A stretch of DNA of 5,530 nucleotides. Source: Paenibacillus sp. (GTDB lineage: Bacteria; Bacillota; Bacilli; Paenibacillales; NBRC-103111). The DNA lies in contig JARBUQ010000351.1 of the NCBI GenBank assembly GCA_029239545.1, positions 1 to 5,530 of the forward strand, written 5' to 3'. Below the pieces are notes generated by a model, which saw only the letters and a program-made list of their open reading frames with translations, was not told the DNA's origin and ran no database searches. Position numbers and translations under genes: made by a program. Of this stretch, positions 1-5,400 are shown in pieces (positions within the stretch are counted from its first letter, which is position 1; every line of letters starts with the position of its first letter).

Positions 1-12
1 CTCTTCCGATCT
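1..12. other. Illumina adapter remnant at contig end
   Basis: The first 12 bases, CTCTTCCGATCT, are identical to the 3' end of the standard Illumina TruSeq/Nextera-era Y-adapter read-primer site (which ends GCTCTTCCGATCT). An exact 12-base match placed precisely at the first base of the window is very unlikely by chance, so I read this as untrimmed adapter at the end of an assembled contig. Genomic sequence would then begin at about position 13, and any reading frame crossing positions 1-12 should not be trusted there. The adapter identity is established knowledge; that this edge is a contig end is inferred. Confidence 0.85.
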
Positions 13-121
13 TCTATGCCTTCCGATTCTTTCGTACGCCCGTCTGCCTCAAGAATGCTTTTATCCGCAAGCCCGGATGGCAGCTTAATGTGGTACGATA
101 TGGAATAAGGCCAGAAACGAA

Positions 122-129
122 AGAAGGGA
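122..129 (+). promoter_or_regulatory. Ribosome-binding site deciding the GTG start of the RDD gene
   Basis: The purine run AGAAGGGA ends six bases before the GTG at 136. There is an in-frame stop (TAA at 106-108) upstream and no in-frame ATG between that stop and the GTG. The next in-frame ATG, at residue 17, would remove the conserved N-terminal Arg and Asp of the family. The GTG start is therefore favoured. Confidence 0.7.
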
Positions 130-135
130 TTCATT

Positions 136-648
136 GTGGCAGCAACTTTTATTCAACGTCTTAAAGCATTTCTACTGGACTATATGCTCATCCTGCTTTA
201 TTTGGGACTAGTTGTTGTGATCAGTGTATTCATATTTCCACAAATTCAACAGCTATTCACGCATTCTCCGATTTTATCCCAGTTATATGGCTTTCTGATC
301 GTGACGCTGCCTATTACGCTGTATTTTGTGATCATGGATTGCAGACTTGGCGGTCAGTCCTTTGGGAAAAGAAAGCTCAACATCCGCGTGGTCGCCCAGT
401 CGGGTCAGCCGCTATCTGTTCCCCATTCCCTAGTCAGAACTGTGATCAAATTTACCCCTTGGGAGCTTTCCCACTTTCTTATTCACCGTCTGACTGCACT
501 CGGCGAACAGCCCGTTCCTGTTGGAACAATTATGATAGGCGTCCTTGTGTACGGCTCAATCTTCACTTTCATCCTCACAGCTATTTTCTCGCGGGAAAAA
601 AGAGCATTATACGATATGATCGTACGTACCCGAGTTGTGAGAGCATAA
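136..648 (+). CDS. RDD-family integral membrane protein
   Basis: This encodes a 170-residue membrane protein of the RDD family (named for a conserved Arg and two Asp). The family's role is generally unknown; some members have been linked to ion transport or stress tolerance, but nothing here shows that. Visible hallmarks are the N-terminal motif RLKAFLLDYM (Arg8, Asp15) leading into a first membrane segment at about 13-35, a second segment at about 48-66, the characteristic loop GQSFGKRKLNIRVV at 73-86, a third segment at about 131-152, and the closing LYDMIVRTRVV motif with Asp160 at 157-167. The length is normal for a single-domain member and it appears intact. The start is GTG, supported by the Shine-Dalgarno sequence AGAAGGGA. 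It is the only confidently identified plus-strand gene and converges on the dehydrogenase gene ending at 701, so it is probably functionally separate from the minus-strand cluster. Confidence 0.9.
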   Translation: MAATFIQRLKAFLLDYMLILLYLGLVVVISVFIFPQIQQLFTHSPILSQLYGFLIVTLPITLYFVIMDCRLGGQSFGKRKLNIRVVAQSGQPLSVPHSLVRTVIKFTPWELSHFLIHRLTALGEQPVPVGTIMIGVLVYGSIFTFILTAIFSREKRALYDMIVRTRVVRA

Positions 649-651
649 GAG

Positions 652-689
652 GCGGGTGCTTACTATTAGAGAAGATTGCGCGGGTGCTT
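652..689. repeat. Pair of 10-bp direct repeats between convergent genes
   Basis: GCGGGTGCTT occurs at 652-661 and again at 680-689, with 28 bases from the start of one copy to the start of the other, inside the 52-base gap between the convergent RDD and D-2-hydroxyacid dehydrogenase genes. No GC-rich stem followed by a T-run is visible in either direction, so this gap does not contain an obvious intrinsic terminator. The repeat may be a chance or slippage product. Confidence 0.5.
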
Positions 690-700
690 CAGCATTCAGC

Positions 701-1723
701 CTACTGTCCCCTCAACTGCTCTGCGTTAAGCTCGTTGAACAGCGGTTCCCCGCCGACGTATCTCTCCACATTCGCTATGAACATCTCCCATAACCGCTCA
801 CGAAAATGCGGCCCCATGGGAGACCCGGAAATATGGGGAGTCATAATCACATTGGGATAATTCCATAACGGATGTCCGGCTGGCATCGGATAATAATAGT
901 GCGTGTCTAGGGCCGCCCCGGCAATCCAGCCTTCATCCAAGGCTTGCAGCAGAGCCTGCTCCTGGATCAGAGGCCCACGCGCCGGATTCAGCACGAATGC
1001 ATGATCCGGGAGCATACGCAGTTCCCTCTCCCCGATGATCCCTCTGCTGGATTCCGTCAACGGAAGAGTTAGAATTAAATAATCGAGCTCACCCAGGAAG
1101 GCTTCCTCCTGTCCTGGCTGGAACACCTTGTCAGGGAGCAAGCCGTCAGGATCACCTATGCCTGGAATCGTGTACAGAAGCGGACCATTCGAGCGATTAT
1201 AGACGAATCGGTCCATTACATGCACCTTCATACTATAAGCCTTCGCCAGTCTTGCTGTTTCCCGCCCAATACAGCCATATCCCCAGATTCCGACTGTCCT
1301 CCCACGAATCTCATTCGAGAATCTCGGCTGTTTCTCCCATACCTTCTGCTCCTGATTGACGACCATGCGTTTCATATCGCGCGACAGATTAACGATCATC
1401 GCCATATTCCACTCCGCAATCGGTACATCAACATTGCCGCGGCTGTTCGTTGCGCGAATTCCTCTTCCTGGCAAGTCCAGCGGGAATAATTGAGCGTATC
1501 CCGCCGACGCTACTTGAATCCACTCCAAGGCATCCAATGCTTCATGATTCACCGGCGGATACATGCAGAACAAGACGTGTTTGCCTTGCAATACCGCGGC
1601 AGGAAGAACTCGTGCCGCACTCTCATCAGGTTCTATCGTTTCCACAAGAACTCCAGGAATTTCCCTCAGCCTCCGCAGCTTCTCCTCATGGACCACTACG
1701 TCTATCAAAATATGCTTAAGCAT
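701..1723 (-). CDS. D-isomer-specific 2-hydroxyacid dehydrogenase, NAD-binding
   Basis: This 340-residue protein should reduce a 2-ketoacid to the D-2-hydroxyacid (or the reverse) with NAD(P)H in the cytoplasm. The Rossmann nucleotide motif is GYGCIG (Gly148, Gly150, Gly153). Asp171 at the end of the next strand suggests a preference for NAD over NADP. The catalytic/substrate Arg is Arg249 in NPARG and the acid-base His is His297 in TPHISG. The usual catalytic Glu, five residues after the Asp of the LDxF motif, is replaced by Tyr278 (LDTHYYYPMP, Asp273), so the classical Arg-Glu-His triad is incomplete. About 43 residues separate Asp171 from the LDYLILTLPLT strand, a longer stretch than in short family members. 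Length is otherwise usual. The gene lies 42 bases downstream of the IclR gene and probably shares its transcript. A GGAG at 1736-1739 lies 12 bases before the ATG, rather far, so translation may be modest. The substrate is not determinable; glyoxylate/hydroxypyruvate-type or phosphoglycerate-type annotations would be guesses. Confidence 0.92.
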   Translation of the reverse strand: MLKHILIDVVVHEEKLRRLREIPGVLVETIEPDESAARVLPAAVLQGKHVLFCMYPPVNHEALDALEWIQVASAGYAQLFPLDLPGRGIRATNSRGNVDVPIAEWNMAMIVNLSRDMKRMVVNQEQKVWEKQPRFSNEIRGRTVGIWGYGCIGRETARLAKAYSMKVHVMDRFVYNRSNGPLLYTIPGIGDPDGLLPDKVFQPGQEEAFLGELDYLILTLPLTESSRGIIGERELRMLPDHAFVLNPARGPLIQEQALLQALDEGWIAGAALDTHYYYPMPAGHPLWNYPNVIMTPHISGSPMGPHFRERLWEMFIANVERYVGGEPLFNELNAEQLRGQ

Positions 1724-1765
1724 GTCGTCGGTTGTCTCCAGGCGGAACGTAAAGCGAATAAAGAG

Positions 1766-2557
1766 TTAATAACTGACAGAGACGAACCCCATCTTCATCG
1801 ATACCCGATCAGCCATCTCAATAAGAATGGTGGCAAGCTCCTGCTCACGTTCCTTCAGATTAATCTTCGATACCGCGCCTGATATACTCATGCCTGCTAC
1901 GACCTTGCCGCTTCGTCCCCTGATTGGAGCCGCCATACAGGCTCTGCCCAAAGCCAGCTCCTCCTCTTCAAGCGCATACCCCTGACGCCGAATTTGCTCG
2001 AATTGCTTCAGCAGCATACTCTTGTCGGTCAATGTCTTGTCTGTGAAGGCTGCAAGCGCTTCGCCAGACAAGAGCTCGTCGGCTTCCGCTTCCTCCATGC
2101 CTGCTAATAACACTTTGCCGATAGCTGTGCCGTGAAGCGGGTTGCGGCGTCCTATGAAGGTGTACATCCGGGGTGATCCATAGCTGTCGACATGAGCCAA
2201 ATAAAAGATCGTTTCTCCATCCAATATCGCTAGGTTCGTGTCAAACCCCGTCCTCTTCTCCGTCTCATATAATTCAGGAAGAGCCTGCTTACGGATTTCA
2301 TAATGGTTGAGCGCAATGCCGCCCAAAGTGATAATCTCATTCCCTAAACGATAGTAACCCGTTGATTCGTCTTTACTGACATAACCGAGCGATACCATCG
2401 TAGCTAACAGACGGGATACGTTGCTCTGGGTTAGGCTAAGCATTTTGGCAAAATCGATTACACGAAGCTCGGGTTGGCCATTGGAGAAACATGATAGGAT
2501 GCCTAATGCGCGTGTAACACTTTGTGTCAGCATGACGCTGGATTGTTCCGGTTTCAT
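1766..2557 (-). CDS. IclR-family transcriptional regulator
   Basis: This 263-residue protein has the full IclR layout. An N-terminal winged helix-turn-helix spans about residues 10-72, with the recognition region SLTQSNVSRLLATMVSLGYV at 41-60 and the wing YYRLG at 68-72. A C-terminal effector-binding domain spans about 85-260, recognisable by LHGTAIGKVLLA (141-152) and GRACMAAPI (204-212), which are family signatures. IclR proteins bind as dimers or tetramers to palindromes near promoters and respond to small organic acids or aromatic metabolites. The ATG start is preceded by AAGGAGAA at 2566-2573 with eight bases between, which fits well. Upstream lie a sigma-A-like promoter and an inverted repeat that could be an autoregulatory operator. 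It sits between two dehydrogenase genes and next to an ABC-importer gene, so these are its likely targets (inference). Whether it represses or activates is unknown. Confidence 0.95.
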   Translation of the reverse strand: MKPEQSSVMLTQSVTRALGILSCFSNGQPELRVIDFAKMLSLTQSNVSRLLATMVSLGYVSKDESTGYYRLGNEIITLGGIALNHYEIRKQALPELYETEKRTGFDTNLAILDGETIFYLAHVDSYGSPRMYTFIGRRNPLHGTAIGKVLLAGMEEAEADELLSGEALAAFTDKTLTDKSMLLKQFEQIRRQGYALEEEELALGRACMAAPIRGRSGKVVAGMSISGAVSKINLKEREQELATILIEMADRVSMKMGFVSVSY

Positions 2558-2599
2558 TTACAACATTCTCCTTCATCATGCTATATAGATTCGTAATCC

Positions 2600-2624
2600 A
2601 TAGTTATATTATAGAAATAACTAT
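2600..2624. promoter_or_regulatory. Inverted repeat, candidate IclR-type operator
   Basis: A perfect 8-bp inverted repeat, ATAGTTAT at 2600-2607 and ATAACTAT at 2617-2624, is separated by nine bases. It lies across the -10 element and part of the spacer of the promoter for the regulator gene. A bound protein there would block RNA polymerase, as expected for negative autoregulation. The repeat is seen directly; binding by the adjacent IclR protein is inferred. The arms are AT-rich, so coincidence is possible. Confidence 0.5.
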
Positions 2625-2636
2625 CACCACGCGCAA
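2608..2636 (-). promoter_or_regulatory. Sigma-A-type promoter for the iclR-type gene and downstream dehydrogenase
   Basis: On the minus strand there is a consensus -10 hexamer TATAAT (2613-2608) and, exactly 17 bases upstream, TTGCGC (2636-2631), which matches three of six positions of the -35 consensus. Transcription would start near 2601, giving a leader of about 45 bases before the regulator ATG at 2557. It lies in the 99-base gap after the Ldh2-type dehydrogenase gene, implying that the regulator and the D-2-hydroxyacid dehydrogenase can be expressed independently of the importer operon. Confidence 0.6.
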
Positions 2637-2656
2637 TTCCCTCTATAACACCTCGA

Positions 2657-3694
2657 TTAAATGTCACAGTCTACTTTGGCAGCGGCTTGGACTACCAACG
2701 CCCACGTTTCCTCTTCAATCGGGATGCCCTCCACCAATCGCTGCCGCTTCATCGCAAAATCAAGCTGCCCTGGCATCTTCACCCCATCATGACCTGGTGC
2801 CGGCGGACAAGAGCCCATATAATCGCTCAACTGATCCATCAGACCCGTAAAGCGGGCCGTGCCGCTAAAGGATTCAGGATTAATAACGATTAAGCATAAT
2901 CCATTCGTATACTCCGAGTTATCCGAAACCTCTTCCCCCACCAGCGTGCTTCCAAGAATTTCGACCAGCAGCCCTAATCCAAAGCCTTTGTAGCCTAGCT
3001 CGGAACCAAAAGGCAGAATCGTTCCCATCGGAGGTCCATAAAAAGCATCAGGATCTGTAGTCGGATTTCCGGATGCGTCCAACACCCGACCTGGAGGAAT
3101 CGGCTCACCCCGGTTCTTCAGAATGCGAAGCCTGCCTTCTGCAATCATCGATGTGGACATGTCGAACACGACTGGGTCAGAGCTTGTCGGGACGGCATAA
3201 GCAAGAGGATTGGTGGCGAGCCTCCCCTCCCTGCCTCCCCAAGGAGCCACACTGTGGCCCCTTTTATACCCATTGGCGAAACCAAGAGCAATCATACCGT
3301 GCTCCGCTATTTTCTGAACATAAGCACCCAATCGTCCGATATGCCGGGATCTCTTGCTTGTAATACATACGATCTGATGATCTCGGGCTTTGTCCAGAGC
3401 AATATCTACCATGCGACCCGCGCTTACCGCACCGAAGTTAAAGCCGCAATCTACCACAGCGGTATTCGTCGTTTCTTTCACAAGCGTAACGGGAGCTCCG
3501 GGTTTGATTTTACCGATAAGAACCTCGTTCACATACTGTGGAATTCGCACAATCCCATGGGAGTCCAGACCTAACAAATTAGTTTCAACCAACTCGTGAG
3601 CCACCATCGCCGCTTCCGCTGGAGGCGCTCCGCACGCTTCAATAATACGGACCGCAATGTGCTGAAGCTCGCCAGCCGTCTTCATTCTCACCAC
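2657..3694 (-). CDS. Ldh2-type malate/L-lactate/sulfolactate family NAD(P)-dependent dehydrogenase
   Basis: This 345-residue protein belongs to the Ldh2 oxidoreductase family, whose fold is unrelated to classical lactate and malate dehydrogenases. Characterised members act on malate, ureidoglycolate (AllD), 2,3-diketo-L-gulonate (YiaK/DlgD), sulfolactate (ComC) and cyclic imino acids. Signatures seen are GLDSHGIVRIPQY (42-54, His46), SRHIGRLGAY with the expected catalytic His118 (116-125), APWGGREGRLATNPLAYAVP (150-169), DMSTSMIAEGR (178-188) and LGYKGFGLGLLVEIL (233-247), in the family order. The length is typical and the gene appears intact. The start is GTG, supported by AGGGGGTG at 3700-3707; an ATG three codons later has poorer spacing. 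It begins 46 bases after the solute-binding protein gene with no terminator between, so it is probably the last gene of the importer operon. The substrate cannot be assigned; a sugar-acid-derived ketoacid is plausible from context. Confidence 0.93.
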   Translation of the reverse strand: MVRMKTAGELQHIAVRIIEACGAPPAEAAMVAHELVETNLLGLDSHGIVRIPQYVNEVLIGKIKPGAPVTLVKETTNTAVVDCGFNFGAVSAGRMVDIALDKARDHQIVCITSKRSRHIGRLGAYVQKIAEHGMIALGFANGYKRGHSVAPWGGREGRLATNPLAYAVPTSSDPVVFDMSTSMIAEGRLRILKNRGEPIPPGRVLDASGNPTTDPDAFYGPPMGTILPFGSELGYKGFGLGLLVEILGSTLVGEEVSDNSEYTNGLCLIVINPESFSGTARFTGLMDQLSDYMGSCPPAPGHDGVKMPGQLDFAMKRQRLVEGIPIEEETWALVVQAAAKVDCDI

Positions 3695-3699
3695 TTCTG

Positions 3700-3707
3700 C
3701 ACCCCCT
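3700..3707 (-). promoter_or_regulatory. Ribosome-binding site deciding a GTG start
   Basis: The minus-strand sequence AGGGGGTG ends five bases before the GTG at 3694; its G-run is seven bases away. The alternative ATG at 3685 would lie about 16 bases from the G-run, which is too far for good initiation. This favours the GTG start of the Ldh2-type dehydrogenase. Confidence 0.65.
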
Positions 3708-3740
3708 GATTCGTTGTTGCCGCTGCAAGAACCTGATTGA

Positions 3741-5315
3741 TCATTTCACCAAACCTTGCTCCGTCGCTTGTTTCGTGTAGATCGCCATAAGCTCACTTAG
3801 CTTAAACTTCGTTTCCAACGTTTTCACATGCTCCTCCCACTTGCTCAGAGGCTCTTTGCCTGTAAGGAACTTGAGATTCATCTCCTGCACATACTTGATT
3901 CTGTCCGTATAAAGCGTATCTGCAGCATCCTGGGACAAGTAAGGGAACACCGGATTAGGTTTAATATATTGGCGGTTGACCTTCTGTGCGTCGTTCGTTT
4001 TAGGGTTCTTAATGCCGAAGTAGTTCGGATCATCGCCTTTTCTAACGAATGCATAATGACGTATCCAGAAATTATCCGGATTAAAAAACTCGTCCGTAGT
4101 TGTGATCGTGCTGCCTTCCTGCTTCCAATGAACATCTTTGACCCCGTAAGCCAGGTACGGATAAATTTCCTTGTCTGTGTAGAAATATTCCAGCAGCTCC
4201 ATGATCCGTTTGAGCTTGCCTGCGTCCTTAGCCGCTTCTTTGGAGATGACCCACATGTTCTTCTGGAACACTTCCAGCTCCAGAGCCTGATCGCCGCGTG
4301 GTCCCTTCATAGGCGGTATTTGCACCCATTCCGGCACTTCTCCGCCAATATCCTGCATTTGCTTCGTATAGTTCGGCTCCATGATTCTCCAGTCATTAAT
4401 CGTGAACCCAACCTTGCCCTTGAACATTCTCTCCTTGAATTTGGTGGAGTCGTTCAGCGTAACCCAATCCGGATCGATCAGGTTCTCCTTCACGATAGTG
4501 TTCAAATATCCAAGCGCATCCTTCATTCGGGGATCGGCATTGTCATATAACAGCTTGCCGTTCACCAGACTGACGTAAGGCTGGGTGGACTCCATGAACG
4601 TAGGCAGGATTCCATACATCAAGCTGAGCTGATCCATGCCGCGGTTAGTTGTCAGCAGTGTGCCATATGTGTCTTTTTTGCCGTTGCCATCCGGGTCGTT
4701 GTTCGTAAAAGCACGCAGCACTTCAAGCAGCTCGTCTGGTGTTGTAGGCGTTTTCAAATTCAATTTCTTCAGCCAGTTATTGCGAATCCACCAGCCATTA
4801 ATACCCGAGATGTCATCGTAGGAAGGCACCCCTATCGTTTTCCCGCTGTACTGCATGCCTTTCCACCACGTAGCATCGTACAGCTTCATCAGGTTGGGCG
4901 TTCCTTTCAACGCATCGTCGAGCGGAGCAACAACCCCTTGGTTGTACAGCTTGATCGCATCGGCGCGAGTGGTCCAGATCAAATCCGGGATATTCGCCCC
5001 TGCAATCATGATGTTCAGCTTGGAGAAGGCATCCGTTGGAGCAAGGGTGAAATCCAGATCCACATTCATCTTTTTCTCTATCATTTGTCGGATCGGGTCC
5101 TGCTCCTTGGAGGGATGAGCTTTCTCCAGCGCAAAGCCGGAATTGAAGATTTTGACCTTATAGTTCTTCGTATCCTTTTGCTCAGCCGTGGGTGTTGTTG
5201 GACTTGCCGCTGCTTCCTTATCCCCGTCTCCGTTCCCGCTTGTACAGCCCCCCAGTATGACCGATAAACATAATGCAAGACCGATTCCAAGCTTCAGTTT
5301 TCTTGTGCCTGCCAT
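3741..5315 (-). CDS. ABC-importer extracellular solute-binding lipoprotein (carbohydrate-type)
   Basis: This 524-residue protein is the substrate-capturing lipoprotein of an ABC importer, anchored outside the cytoplasmic membrane. The signal peptide has basic residues (Arg5-Lys9), a hydrophobic core (10-21) and a lipobox LGGC with Cys24 as the predicted lipidated residue. A flexible Ser/Thr/Pro/Ala-rich linker follows to about residue 48. The mature part shows family-1 solute-binding features: IAGANIPDLIWT (104-115), the periplasmic-binding hinge region around 130-180, an acidic loop DPDGNGKKDTYG at 207-218 resembling an EF-hand-type calcium site, and a C-terminal LTGKEPLSKWEEHVKTLE segment typical of the large LipO/YtcQ-like proteins of paenibacilli. 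The start has GAGGGAG upstream. It follows the permease gene directly, which fits the permease-then-binding-protein order. No ATPase is encoded here; these importers often share a multitask ATPase such as MsmX. The ligand is probably an oligosaccharide or sugar acid, not determinable from sequence. Confidence 0.94.
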   Translation of the reverse strand: MAGTRKLKLGIGLALCLSVILGGCTSGNGDGDKEAAASPTTPTAEQKDTKNYKVKIFNSGFALEKAHPSKEQDPIRQMIEKKMNVDLDFTLAPTDAFSKLNIMIAGANIPDLIWTTRADAIKLYNQGVVAPLDDALKGTPNLMKLYDATWWKGMQYSGKTIGVPSYDDISGINGWWIRNNWLKKLNLKTPTTPDELLEVLRAFTNNDPDGNGKKDTYGTLLTTNRGMDQLSLMYGILPTFMESTQPYVSLVNGKLLYDNADPRMKDALGYLNTIVKENLIDPDWVTLNDSTKFKERMFKGKVGFTINDWRIMEPNYTKQMQDIGGEVPEWVQIPPMKGPRGDQALELEVFQKNMWVISKEAAKDAGKLKRIMELLEYFYTDKEIYPYLAYGVKDVHWKQEGSTITTTDEFFNPDNFWIRHYAFVRKGDDPNYFGIKNPKTNDAQKVNRQYIKPNPVFPYLSQDAADTLYTDRIKYVQEMNLKFLTGKEPLSKWEEHVKTLETKFKLSELMAIYTKQATEQGLVK

Positions 5316-5370
5316 CGTTTTTACAACTCCCTCTTATAAATTGTATATTAAGGTAATCCCCTAATAACGT

Positions 5371-5400
5371 TCTTAAGCTGTCTTAAGCTTCCTTAACTAG
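5371..5400. repeat. Three 10-bp tandem repeats between permease and binding-protein genes
   Basis: Positions 5371-5380, 5381-5390 and 5391-5400 are successive 10-base units of the form YCTTAAGCTK, the third degenerate after CCTTAA. The first two differ only at the last base. Each CTTAAG core is self-complementary, so the transcript could form small alternative hairpins, and CCTTAA at 5391-5396 can also pair with TTAAGG at 5348-5353. The third unit overlaps the stop codon of the permease gene. The remainder of this 81-base gap (5316-5396) holds the GAGGGAG ribosome-binding site of the binding-protein gene and an AT-rich stretch with only a weak promoter-like pattern. Confidence 0.6.

Noticed and set aside
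71..99. Extended -10-like TGGTACGAT at 91-99 upstream of the RDD gene
   Set aside because: The -10 matches only four of six positions and no -35-like hexamer lies at suitable spacing, so I do not annotate it as a promoter.
680..700. Weak stem TGC-TTCA-GCA near the end of the dehydrogenase gene as a terminator
   Set aside because: The stem is three base pairs with no T-run on either side; too weak to support a terminator.
339..860. Plus-strand open frame of 173 codons spanning the RDD gene end and the following gap
   Set aside because: It overlaps the RDD gene in another frame and then runs antisense into the dehydrogenase gene. The peptide is rich in Ser, Arg, Pro and Cys and looks like a shadow frame.
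3717..3728. Small hairpin TTGC-CGCT-GCAA between the binding-protein and Ldh2-type genes
   Set aside because: The stem is only four base pairs and no T-run follows in the direction of transcription, so it is not a credible terminator.
3828..4550. Long plus-strand open frame of 240 codons
   Set aside because: It lies fully antisense to the well-supported solute-binding protein gene, has a composition typical of a complement-strand shadow, and shows no recognisable family motif or good ribosome-binding site.
5320..5375. Promoter-like AT-rich pattern (TTATTA, 16 bases, TACAAT on the minus strand) upstream of the solute-binding protein gene
   Set aside because: The -35 match is poor and the region is AT-rich, so such patterns are expected by chance. 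Operon transcription from upstream explains expression adequately.
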